A DNA stretch of 10,852 nucleotides from Candidatus Iainarchaeum sp. (GTDB taxonomy: Archaea > Iainarchaeota > Iainarchaeia > Iainarchaeales > JAFCFF01), in NCBI GenBank assembly GCA_017608775.1, contig JAFCFF010000018.1, positions 1-10,852 on the forward strand, read 5' to 3'. The position numbers and the translations under genes are program-made. The stretch's first letter is position 1, and the number at the start of each line of letters is the position of its first letter. Under the pieces are notes generated by a model that had not been told where the DNA came from, made no database searches, and saw nothing but the letters and a program-made list of their open reading frames with translations. Below are positions 1 to 7,533 of the stretch, piece by piece.

Positions 1-108
1 ATATCTGGAAGAGTTTTCTTTCAATATGTTATCAACCAAATTTCCAATTTTCACAAATTTCCAACTCACTCCATCAAATATTGGTAGAATCTCGTTAGGG
101 TGTAGGCA
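1..108 (-). mobile_element. Intein N-terminus inserted in DP2 (partial)
   Basis: From Cys857 (codon 108..106) the reading stays in frame but stops resembling DP2. The 36 visible residues begin CLHPNEILPIFDG and continue with WKFVKIGNLVDNIL. This has the form of an intein block A: nucleophilic Cys1, a short hydrophobic beta strand, then the K-IG-LVD pattern common in splicing domains. The point of insertion, between the Asn of AKRRN and the expected CDGDED, is a known PolII intein site in Pyrococcus and other euryarchaea (from memory). Positions 5-6 are Asn-Glu rather than the more usual Asp-Thr. The rest of the splicing domain, any homing endonuclease and the C-extein lie outside the window, so splicing activity cannot be judged. 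Confidence 0.85.
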
Positions 109-2676
109 ATTTCTTCTCTTTGCCATATGGAAAAAAGGATGAGCAAGGCATGCTCTTATCTTTGTAAACCCAATAACCCTTCCAACAACCCCGGCAGAGG
201 TGTGTGGCGCCATCCCAACAACCAACTTGCCAATCAGATCTTCTTTCTTTTCTATTTTATAAAATCTTTCAACCCTGTAGAATTTTTCTAACAAGTCATC
301 AACAAACCTAGCTACTTTCACAAAAAATTCTGCTGCATTTTCATTTATGATAAAGTCTTGAGGCATTAGCTCTATAAGCTGGTTGTCGTTCTTAATTTCA
401 TTATCCTCAAAGTCTTTTTCATATCCCAAAACCCTCAACTTTTCTAATGAGGTCCCGATTTCCCTGGGTTTGAAGTGAGTTAGTGGAAGATTAAGCATCT
501 CAAACCTTATTGTTCCATCCCTAAAGATGTAAATACTGTGTTTTGCTCTTAATATTCCTTTTTCTAATGGTTCCGGTGTTTTTTCTCCGCTAAACAATCC
601 CTTAACTCCTTTGACAAGTTTTGGCATTTCTCTTTCTCCCAAAGTTTCTAAGGCGTTGTTAACTACCTCAGCTATGTTTACCCTTATTTTTTCTTTTCCA
701 ACATATATTTTTTCTGCTCTTTTTTTACATGAGAAACAAAAACAACTTGGTAATATTTTCTTACACTCTGGGCACTGAAAAAGTTTTACATCCACATCGA
801 TATCCCCCTGTCTTAGACTTTCCCTGTTTAGAACCTCCATGGCTTTGTTTATGCTTCTTGTTGGGCCTCCAGGAGCTCCAACAGGAAAAAGCACATGAAC
901 GTTTGGTCTCATGCTTCGTGCCCTTGCTGTCTCAGGCCTTCCCATTCTTGCTCCTATGCTAAAACCAAACTTATCTCTTATTCCAAACCCAGAAAGTCTT
1001 TCTAGATTTTCTAGAACGCTCTTGTCTTTTTTAACTCCCTCTCTATTAAAATAACCAAAGGTTCTGAGAAAGGAATTTGCGTGTTTCAAAACAATTTCAC
1101 TATTTTCTAAGTAATGTTCCTTTCCAATATTTTCAAGAAGTCTTTTAATCTCTTTATCAAACTTAATATATGCAAGGCTTTTTTCTTTGTCGTGTTTCCT
1201 TGTGTTTTCTCTTATAAAACTAACAAGATATTCAAGCTCTGCAACGCTAAGGAGTTTGTAATAAGAAATAAATTCAGGGTGTAGTGGTACACCCAAACTT
1301 GCAAGTTCCAGAGCTTTTTCCTCACTTATGTTTTTTATATCTTTTCTGTCTATCCCAAAACTTTTGTTTCTATTTTTCTCTATTTTTTTCAGGTCCAGAA
1401 ACCACCACTCCTCGCAGTAGCCTGCAGGAAGCAGTGGATGGTTTGTTTTTCTGAAATCTCCTATGCTGATAAGCATGTCTCCCAAAAAAAGAATCTCCTT
1501 TATTTCCTGTTTTATGGCTTCTGCCTCTTCCGAGGTTCTTAGCCTTCTAACCTCTCCGTTATTTAGAAGGACAATAGGCCCCTCAATGGTATCAACAGAT
1601 GCAACACAAGTGCTTTTTCCAGGCATCTCTATTTTTAGCTGTGTTCCTATCGCTATAAAATCCCCTAAAATTTTCATTGTTGCTGGGTGAATTCCCTTAG
1701 CCATTATCCCTGTATTTCTTGCCCTACCATATCTTAGCCTGAATCCTCCTGGTACGCCAGGATATGCTAGTATAGGCCTGCCGGCAGCCATTTTTTTGAG
1801 AAAATTAAAGTTGCTTTCAACTATGCTTGTTCCACCAGACTTTGAGATTTTAATGAGTTTGTCAAGCCAATCCCAGTCAAGCCCAAACTGCTTTGCTATT
1901 TTTTTAAGCTTTTTTGCCTTTAAGGCTAAACCCTCAGCCATGACTAGAACAGGTCCTCCCCTTATCCTGTTTGTCTCAACCCTTTTCAAATTCTTATAAA
2001 CAGAAACCTCAACATCCTCGCTTGGTGTCCCATTCAAACAAATCTTACAGTTTTCTATAATCTGTCTTATTTCATCATCTTCGAGCTTTCTTTGTCTGGA
2101 ATAAACCTCCTGGTAAAGTTTTCCCTCCTCAACATATCTTTCAATCTCTTCCTTCAGGGGCTTATATCTTTCCAAGCCAAGTTTTTCTCTTGCATATTCC
2201 CCAAGAATAACAGCCAGCCCCATGGCGGTTCCGCCAGCACTTCTTATTGGTCCACTAAACCAAACATCTAGGTATTTTGTACCGTCAAAGTTGTTTGCTA
2301 TCTTTATTTTTGGTAGACCATCCAAAGGGGCAACAACAACCCCCTCGGTATAGAGAAGAAGTCCTGCTTTTATACCAATTTCAACTCTTTTTGATAAATC
2401 TTTATAGTCTCCAATTTTTCCCTCAAGGATTTCCTCAAAGATTTTCTTTATTATTTCAAGCCTCTCAAGTCCCTTGTTTTTCAACTCGTTAAATCTTTTT
2501 GCCAGGCCGTTTAAACCAAGTAGAATTTCACTTCTTTCTCCCAGGTCTCTTGCTTTTTGTATTTCTACTTTCTCAGAGATATCAAAGCCCTTGCCTTTTG
2601 CTTTTTCCCCCAACTTGTAAACTCTATCAACTTCCTTTTTCAGGTTTAAAAAATATTGTTCATACTTTTCACTCAT
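1..2676 (-). CDS. polC: DNA polymerase II (PolD) large subunit DP2, 3'-partial and intein-interrupted
   Basis: Catalytic large subunit of archaeal replicative family-D DNA polymerase, which pairs with DP1. I read the minus strand from ATG at 2676 to base 1 and found 892 open codons; the stop lies beyond the left edge. Landmarks: the DP2 motif SGPIRSAGGTA at residues 141-151, a CxxC at 210/213, MGRPE at 578-582 followed by HVLFPVGAPGG, a Cys cluster at 635-650 (C635, C638, C645, C647, C650; likely zinc-binding), and a conserved PHTSAG...HPFFHMAKRRN block ending at residue 856. The family normally continues with CDGDED, which carries the catalytic aspartates; here it is replaced from Cys857 by intein-like sequence. 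The start is supported by GGGTGA five bases upstream, inside the end of DP1. The DP1 stop TAA and this ATG are one base apart, so translation is probably coupled. Confidence 0.96.
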   Translation of the reverse strand, partial: MSEKYEQYFLNLKKEVDRVYKLGEKAKGKGFDISEKVEIQKARDLGERSEILLGLNGLAKRFNELKNKGLERLEIIKKIFEEILEGKIGDYKDLSKRVEIGIKAGLLLYTEGVVVAPLDGLPKIKIANNFDGTKYLDVWFSGPIRSAGGTAMGLAVILGEYAREKLGLERYKPLKEEIERYVEEGKLYQEVYSRQRKLEDDEIRQIIENCKICLNGTPSEDVEVSVYKNLKRVETNRIRGGPVLVMAEGLALKAKKLKKIAKQFGLDWDWLDKLIKISKSGGTSIVESNFNFLKKMAAGRPILAYPGVPGGFRLRYGRARNTGIMAKGIHPATMKILGDFIAIGTQLKIEMPGKSTCVASVDTIEGPIVLLNNGEVRRLRTSEEAEAIKQEIKEILFLGDMLISIGDFRKTNHPLLPAGYCEEWWFLDLKKIEKNRNKSFGIDRKDIKNISEEKALELASLGVPLHPEFISYYKLLSVAELEYLVSFIRENTRKHDKEKSLAYIKFDKEIKRLLENIGKEHYLENSEIVLKHANSFLRTFGYFNREGVKKDKSVLENLERLSGFGIRDKFGFSIGARMGRPETARARSMRPNVHVLFPVGAPGGPTRSINKAMEVLNRESLRQGDIDVDVKLFQCPECKKILPSCFCFSCKKRAEKIYVGKEKIRVNIAEVVNNALETLGEREMPKLVKGVKGLFSGEKTPEPLEKGILRAKHSIYIFRDGTIRFEMLNLPLTHFKPREIGTSLEKLRVLGYEKDFEDNEIKNDNQLIELMPQDFIINENAAEFFVKVARFVDDLLEKFYRVERFYKIEKKEDLIGKLVVGMAPHTSAGVVGRVIGFTKIRACLAHPFFHMAKRRNCLHPNEILPIFDGVSWKFVKIGNLVDNILKENSSRY

Positions 2677-2677
2677 T

Positions 2678-4168
2678 TTATTCACCCAAAAACTTTCTTT
2701 CTTTTATCTCAAACTTATTTAACGGCACAACAACTGCTCTTCCAGGGGTCACAACAAGCTGCCCTTGCATTAGTTGATAAGGAGTTATATCCTCCCAAGT
2801 ACCAGCATTAATCAGCAGTCTCTCTCTATATGTTGCGTATTCGTTGTAATGAATATGTCCTGTGACAAATATGTCTGGCGTTTCTTTTATAAGCATGTAA
2901 TTTCTTTTTTCAGGAACAATTGGTTGTTTGGTTCCGTAGCAGGGAAACAAATCTCTCCTCTTCATCATTTCTTCCATTGCCTTTGTCGGGTTTGTTGGCT
3001 TTAGAAAAGAAATCTTTTCTATCAACCCAAAAATACTATGGCCATGGTAGGGAAGTATCTTTACGCCCTCAATCTCTAGCATGGAAGGACTCCCTATAAA
3101 ATGAACATTTCCTAGATTTTCCATTCCCTGCCTAAACTCCTTCCCGAGAGCTGGCTGGGGATCTGCTCTTCTAACAGCGTCATGGTTTCCGGGTGCTAGA
3201 AATATCTCAATTTCTTCTGGAATTTTCTCTATGTAGTCCCCAAAAACCCTATATTGTTCGAATATGTCTTTTATCTCAAGATTGTCTATTTGTCCTGGAT
3301 AAATTCCTATCCCATCAACCATGTCTCCTGCAAAAACAACATACTTTATTTTTTTTGCAAGATTTAAATCTCCTTTATCCCCAACATTCAGATTTATCCA
3401 ATTCAACATTTTTTCAAATACCTTGTCAAGAAAAAGCTTGCTTCCTATGTGTGTGTCACTTATAAACAAACAGTTAACCTCGTTTTCTGCCTTGTTCACC
3501 CCGCCTATTAAAACATCTGGCTTCCAAAAATTGCTTATCAGTATCATATCTTCGCTTAGGACATTTCCCTCAAATGCAAGAACCTCATCTTCAACAATGT
3601 TTTCTCCATCCTCAAACAACTCTTTATTTGTCTTGGATATAACCCCAATAACCTCGTTTCTAAAGTCCTCAAGTCTTAGGGCAAGGTTTCCGTTTTTGCT
3701 TTTCCATTTCTCTGAAACCATTGCCACAAAGACAACCTGTTCTCTTTTCTTAGTTTTTTTTACCTTTGATATCTCTCCCTCAAAACCACGCTTTCTCAAG
3801 ATCTCTGCCAAAAACTCAAACTTTTCCTTAAAAAACTTGTTGAAGTCTTCTATCTTTCCAGAGCTTTTTATTTTTCCTGTGATATCATACTCCCAAAGTA
3901 TCTTAAAGTTACTTTCAATATCTCTTCTTTCTTTTGCCACTCTTTCTCTCTCGCCAGATCTCACAACCCTTATTTCTTCTTTTATCTTTATCTTGTCCTG
4001 TCTCAAAACAAAGTTATGTATAAATTCCTCATCTATTATTTCATTTCTTTTCTCTAACGAATAATCCAAAATCTCTTTCCATCTCTTTGAGTTTTTTAAA
4101 ATCTCAAATGCTGCCTTTGTTATTATTATTCCCTTCTCAGAGCTGTACTGCAAAACTTCTTGCTCCAT
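2678..4168 (-). CDS. polB: DNA polymerase II (PolD) small subunit DP1, 3'-5' exonuclease
   Basis: Proofreading subunit of family-D DNA polymerase, 496 residues. Domains in order: a short helical N-terminal part (about 1-80), an OB-fold-like region (about 90-215), and a calcineurin-like (Mre11-type) phosphoesterase domain (about 232-465). The metal-site motifs are all intact: SDTH (D238, H240), GDMVDG (D282), GNHD (N328, H329), HGH (H375, H377) and GHIH (H438, H440), so exonuclease activity is expected. It is shorter than Pyrococcus DP1 (about 610 residues, from memory), mainly because the disordered N-terminal linker is reduced. The ATG lies one base after the UPF0147 stop (TAG-A-ATG), with GGGAT a few bases upstream. 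DP2 follows one base after the TAA stop. All three are presumably translated from one mRNA. Confidence 0.97.
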   Translation of the reverse strand: MEQEVLQYSSEKGIIITKAAFEILKNSKRWKEILDYSLEKRNEIIDEEFIHNFVLRQDKIKIKEEIRVVRSGERERVAKERRDIESNFKILWEYDITGKIKSSGKIEDFNKFFKEKFEFLAEILRKRGFEGEISKVKKTKKREQVVFVAMVSEKWKSKNGNLALRLEDFRNEVIGVISKTNKELFEDGENIVEDEVLAFEGNVLSEDMILISNFWKPDVLIGGVNKAENEVNCLFISDTHIGSKLFLDKVFEKMLNWINLNVGDKGDLNLAKKIKYVVFAGDMVDGIGIYPGQIDNLEIKDIFEQYRVFGDYIEKIPEEIEIFLAPGNHDAVRRADPQPALGKEFRQGMENLGNVHFIGSPSMLEIEGVKILPYHGHSIFGLIEKISFLKPTNPTKAMEEMMKRRDLFPCYGTKQPIVPEKRNYMLIKETPDIFVTGHIHYNEYATYRERLLINAGTWEDITPYQLMQGQLVVTPGRAVVVPLNKFEIKERKFLGE

Positions 4169-4169
4169 T

Positions 4170-4424
4170 CTATCCCTTTAACTTTTCCTTTATTCCCTCA
4201 ATTATGGATATAAGGTGCCATATATCTGTTCTTGTGTGTTCTGGCAAGTTCAGGTCTTCGTTGATCTCATCCAAGAGATAAATTGCTTGGGAAAGGCTTA
4301 GATTTGTCTTTTCCTCAACTTTTTTTCTAACCATTCCCAACTTTTCCCTTATGTTTCTTGGGACTGTTCTGTCCTCTCTTATTTCGTTTATCAGCTCAAC
4401 AATGTTTGTGACTTCTCTATCCAT
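4170..4424 (-). CDS. UPF0147 family protein
   Basis: Small conserved archaeal protein of 84 residues. It shows the family signature: I-EDRTVPRNIREKL, then AIYLLDEINEDLNLPEHTRTDIW, close to the family pattern DxTVPRNIR ... LDEIxNDPNMPxHxRTxIW. It is predicted all-helical, with no signal peptide or membrane segment. I chose ATG at 4424 rather than the in-frame ATG at 4445 because GGGTGA lies six bases before 4424 and family members lack the extra MILRVSS. The molecular function of UPF0147 is unknown to me. Here it is the first gene of a tight operon with both PolD subunits, which suggests but does not prove a link to replication. Confidence 0.9.
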   Translation of the reverse strand: MDREVTNIVELINEIREDRTVPRNIREKLGMVRKKVEEKTNLSLSQAIYLLDEINEDLNLPEHTRTDIWHLISIIEGIKEKLKG

Positions 4425-4498
4425 GCTACTCACCCTAAGAATCATATTTAAATCTTACCCCCACTAATCATAAGTAAGTCTATATTTTTGGTGTTTTT
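4425..4498. promoter_or_regulatory. Divergent promoter region, UPF0147-PolD operon / secFD
   Basis: The gap between two divergent operons is 74 bases. It holds CATATTTAAATCT at 4443-4455, whose TTTAAA core reads the same on both strands and could serve as a TATA element. It lies about 50 bases before the secF ATG, giving a short leader that would include the GGTG at 4490-4493. A second AT-rich box, TATATTTTT at 4481-4489, reads AAAAATATA on the minus strand and could drive the UPF0147 operon with a leader that includes its GGGTGA. These assignments rest on motif and spacing only. Confidence 0.5.
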
Positions 4499-5563
4499 AT
4501 GAAACTTCCAAACCTGTATAACTATAACTATAGACCATATATTTTTATTATTGTTTTCCTAACTCTTGTTTTCCTCTTTCTTCTTTATAAACCAGGCCTA
4601 ACAAAAGGCCTTGACCTGAAGGGCGGGTTTAGGATAATCATAAAAACAGCTGAGGAAATCAAGGAGCCAAAGTTATTTGAGAACAACCTAAGAAAAGAGC
4701 TTTCCCTTCCAAGCCTTGTTGTGAGAACAATCAAAGATCCTTTTTCTAAAACTTTCTCCCTCATCCTAGAGTTTGTCTTACCAAAAAGCCTTGAGGAGGA
4801 TATTAAAAAAACAAAGCCTCTTATAAACAAAGACTTGGATCTGGAAGAAAGATTTTCAATAGCAAAACAAATCATAAAATCTGAGGCCAGGGAGATACCC
4901 TCTGATAAAGAGGAAGCAGTCTTGTTGGCGATTTCAATCGTAGATGAGAGGAAAGCTGCTATTGTCAATAACGTTATACAAAAAACCCAGGAGCTCTTGG
5001 ACATAGAAACTAAGGAATTTTCCTTTCAGGAGGTCGGCCCCTCACTTGTCCAAACCTTTTTTCAGCAAAGCATAAAACTCGTTTTAATCGCCTCAGTACT
5101 GGTGATTATAGTTATTTTTATTTTCTTCAGGGAGATAATCCCGAGCTTGGCAATTATTCTTGCAGCTGCTTTTGATATCCTTGCAGCACTTGCTGGGATG
5201 GCGCTGTTTAGAATTCCTCTTTCCCTGGCCTCAATCCCTGCCTTGTTGATGTTGATAGGTTACTCAGTTGACACAGATGTCATGCTTACATACAAACTTT
5301 TAAGAACAAAGGGAGAACCAAAACAAAGAGCACATGAGGCACTCAAAACAGGCCTAACAATGACTGGGACAACCCTAGCAGCCCTGGCTGTTATGTTTTC
5401 GCTATCTTACTATTTCCAGCTTACAATAATTTTCCAGATATCTGCTGTTTTGTTTTTTGGTTTGATAGGTGATTTATTTTCAACATGGTTTATGAACGCC
5501 CCAATACTTTTAATATACCTTGAAAAAAAGAAACAAAGATTAGAGAGGTGGAGAACAAGATGA
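4499..5563 (+). CDS. secF: Protein-export membrane protein SecF
   Basis: RND-type accessory subunit of the Sec translocon, 354 residues. Together with SecD it helps proteins cross the membrane; archaea have no SecA. Seen in order: TM1 (about 12-30), the post-TM1 motif GLDLKGG (37-43), an extracytoplasmic P1 domain (about 45-175), the VGPSL junction (179-183), then TM2-TM6 (about 191-340). The cluster includes FFREIIPSLAIILAAAFDI and the archaeal SecF motif IGYSVDTDVMLTYKLLR (253-269), with the two aspartates D258 and D260. The end is basic (KKKQRLERWRTR), as expected for a cytoplasmic tail. ATG 4499 has only a weak GGTG motif before it. The stop TGA overlaps the secD ATG as ATGA, so the pair is translationally coupled. 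The order secF-secD matches euryarchaea and is the reverse of the bacterial order, as I recall it. Confidence 0.95.
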   Translation: MKLPNLYNYNYRPYIFIIVFLTLVFLFLLYKPGLTKGLDLKGGFRIIIKTAEEIKEPKLFENNLRKELSLPSLVVRTIKDPFSKTFSLILEFVLPKSLEEDIKKTKPLINKDLDLEERFSIAKQIIKSEAREIPSDKEEAVLLAISIVDERKAAIVNNVIQKTQELLDIETKEFSFQEVGPSLVQTFFQQSIKLVLIASVLVIIVIFIFFREIIPSLAIILAAAFDILAALAGMALFRIPLSLASIPALLMLIGYSVDTDVMLTYKLLRTKGEPKQRAHEALKTGLTMTGTTLAALAVMFSLSYYFQLTIIFQISAVLFFGLIGDLFSTWFMNAPILLIYLEKKKQRLERWRTR

Positions 5564-7131
5564 GATTCCTAAGAACATCTTTTCTTCTTGTTCTTGTTTT
5601 AGTTTCCCTCTTTCTTATATTTTTTCAGGGCTTACAGCTGGGAATTGATTTCAGGGGAGGGACTCTTTTCCAACTCCATTTCTCACAAAAACTTTCCTCA
5701 TCTGAGATGGAAAACGCTAGGGCAATAGTGGAACAAAGGGTTGATTGGACAGGCTTAAAAGATACAACAGTAAGGCCATGGGGAGATGAATTTATTATCG
5801 TAGAAATTGCAGAGTCAGATCCTGAGAATATCTCAAAGATAGAAGAGCTTTTGAAGAGACAAGGAACCTTTGAGGCAATGATTGACGGCAATGTTCTTTT
5901 TACAGGCCTAGAGTTAAGGGTTTCCAAGGACCCTGGAGAGGGCTATGGTGTTCGAAGCAACAATCTCTGGGTTTTGCCCTTTACCCTAAAGACAGAAGCT
6001 GCAAAAAGATTTGCCAAAGGAGTGTTCCATAAGTGTGTTGGCCTAGAGTGTGATTATACCTATTTTTACATAGACCGGGAGGTTAACAGCACACTCCTTG
6101 TTCCTGCCGAGATGATGGAAGAAACAGTGTTGGTTGATAGGGCGTATGTTCCGTTTACGGAGCTGATGTTAAACACAGGAACCATGGCTCTTTCACTTGA
6201 ACAAAACGCAGAAGAGGAAGGATACTATAAGTTGACAGAGGAAACAAAACAAGCGCTCTTGAAAAACAAAAAAACAACAAAAAAAATTATATACCCAAAC
6301 AAGCTTGATGTCTCCTCCAAGCTTTTTTTGAAAAAACTTTCCCTTCCCCTTAGAGAAGTTACTTTAGATGAATCCTACTTACAAACAGCCACAAACCTAA
6401 GGGCTGTTATTGCCCTGACACCAGGTATAGCAAATATGGAGGCGCCAACAACACATAGCCCAAACTTTAAGATTTTTACAAATCTAACAATCCAAGGAGG
6501 AGGCAACACATTTGAAGAAGCAAAGGAAAGACTTAGCAGTATTGTAATCCTACTGGAGTCTGGTTCCCTCCCAACACCAATAGATGATATTTCCAAGGAG
6601 GTAATTTCTCCATCCCTAGGGAAATTCTTCTTGAAAAACATTTTTTACATAGGAATACTAGCCCTTGTTGTAGTTTCCCTTGTTCTCTTTATTCGTTATA
6701 GAAAATTTTATCTGATCTTCCCTATTTTATTTACAGGTGTTTTTGAAATTCTTCTTATCTTGGGAGTTGCTTCTCTAATAGGCTGGAACCTTGATTTCTC
6801 TTCCCTAGCTGGAATTCTTGCTGTGGTTGGAACAGGGGTTGATGACCAGATAATAATATCCGATGAGCTCCTAAGAAGAGAAGAAAAGGAAAAAATAGCG
6901 GTAAACTTTCTGCAAAGAATTCGGAACGCTTTTTTTGTGATATTTGCGGCAGCAGCAACCCTCTCCGCCACAATGCTTCCAATAGTTTTTTCCTCCTTTG
7001 CTGTTGGAAGGCTTGTTGGCTTTGCGATAACAACTTTATTTGGGGTTGCCATAGGAGTTTTCATAACAAGGCCTGCCTTTGCAGAGGTTGCAAGATACTT
7101 AGTATCAAAATTTGAGAAGAGCCAAGATTAA
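5560..7131 (+). CDS. secD: Protein-export membrane protein SecD
   Basis: Partner of SecF in the Sec translocon, 523 residues from ATG 5560. Seen: TM1 (7-23), GIDFRGGT (28-35), a long extracytoplasmic P1 region (about 36-350), the pre-TM2 segment ISPSLGKFFLKN (349-360), then TM2-TM6 with the archaeal SecD signature LDFSSLAGILAVVGTGVDDQ (411-430), where D428 and D429 are the conserved intramembrane acids. An upstream in-frame GTG (5548) would add four residues, but GAGGTG lies at the right distance to be the ribosome site for ATG 5560, and the ATGA overlap with secF is typical of coupled pairs. Two cysteines (C159, C164) lie in the P1 domain outside the cell. The last 27 bases overlap a gene on the other strand. 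Confidence 0.95.
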   Translation: MRFLRTSFLLVLVLVSLFLIFFQGLQLGIDFRGGTLFQLHFSQKLSSSEMENARAIVEQRVDWTGLKDTTVRPWGDEFIIVEIAESDPENISKIEELLKRQGTFEAMIDGNVLFTGLELRVSKDPGEGYGVRSNNLWVLPFTLKTEAAKRFAKGVFHKCVGLECDYTYFYIDREVNSTLLVPAEMMEETVLVDRAYVPFTELMLNTGTMALSLEQNAEEEGYYKLTEETKQALLKNKKTTKKIIYPNKLDVSSKLFLKKLSLPLREVTLDESYLQTATNLRAVIALTPGIANMEAPTTHSPNFKIFTNLTIQGGGNTFEEAKERLSSIVILLESGSLPTPIDDISKEVISPSLGKFFLKNIFYIGILALVVVSLVLFIRYRKFYLIFPILFTGVFEILLILGVASLIGWNLDFSSLAGILAVVGTGVDDQIIISDELLRREEKEKIAVNFLQRIRNAFFVIFAAAATLSATMLPIVFSSFAVGRLVGFAITTLFGVAIGVFITRPAFAEVARYLVSKFEKSQD

Positions 7132-7533
7132 GATAATAAAAAAGGCCAAAAACCAACTAAGAACATGGAGCGATATAACAAAAAACTCTCCAAGATAATT
7201 TGCTAACTCTACAAGAAAAACAAGCCTTATGAAATTATATGCTATCAAAACAAAACTCCCAAACAAGAGTCTTTTCCAGCTAAATGAAACAATTTTTGAG
7301 AGAAAAAGAGAATAAAAAACAACTAACAGAGTAAGAAAGCCGCAAAACTTTGTTACCACAAGAAGGGCTCTTTTCTTTACTATGATATTATAGATTACTT
7401 CGGCTCCTGTTATTTTTCCATATAAACCAAGTAAAAACGCCTCTGGGATCGGCAGGAGAAAGATTATGTAGAACCCAATTAAAACGAAAAGAAAAAACAA
7501 AAACATTTTTTTTAAATCCCCAGGCCTAAACAT
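7105..7533 (-). CDS. Small archaeosortase/exosortase-like membrane protein
   Basis: Integral membrane protein of 142 residues, with about four hydrophobic helices (11-30, 57-78, 89-112, 118-140). Three residues match the pattern of the exosortase/archaeosortase transpeptidase family: C64 in KFCGF at the start of a helix, R103 in NFIRLVF, and H123 in SLHVL. In that family a Cys/Arg/His triad cleaves a C-terminal sorting signal and transfers the protein to a membrane anchor. At 142 residues it is shorter than typical exosortases and resembles only the catalytic core. ATG 7533 overlaps the DUF92 stop (ATGTTTAG). An alternative ATG at 7506, preceded by GGGGATT, would drop nine residues. No substrate with a C-terminal sorting signal is visible in the window. 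The assignment rests on motif order and topology, and another four-helix membrane protein is possible. Confidence 0.65.
   Translation of the reverse strand: MFRPGDLKKMFLFFLFVLIGFYIIFLLPIPEAFLLGLYGKITGAEVIYNIIVKKRALLVVTKFCGFLTLLVVFYSLFLSKIVSFSWKRLLFGSFVLIAYNFIRLVFLVELANYLGEFFVISLHVLSWFLAFFIILILALLKF

Noticed and set aside
729..2777. Scattered short plus-strand frames at the left of the window
   Set aside because: All fall antisense to the continuous DP2 reading frame (1-2676) or to the end of DP1.
3406..3422. Repeat of CATTTTTTCAAATA at about 3408 and 8793
   Set aside because: Both copies encode a Phe-Glu-Lys-Met stretch on the minus strand (in DP1 and in the small ORF). A single short match in AT-rich coding sequence is most likely chance.
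3321..4064. Plus-strand open frame of 247 codons
   Set aside because: Lies entirely antisense to DP1, which has intact family motifs. The translation is Ser/Phe/Leu-rich with no recognisable domain, as expected for a shadow of a Lys/Glu-rich gene.
6708..7064. Minus-strand frames inside secD
   Set aside because: SecD is unbroken with its full set of motifs on the plus strand. The reverse frames show no family features.
7094..7106. Palindrome GATACTTAGTATC as a terminator
   Set aside because: Only a five-base stem, inside secD coding sequence and without a following T-run. Recorded only as context for the convergent overlap.
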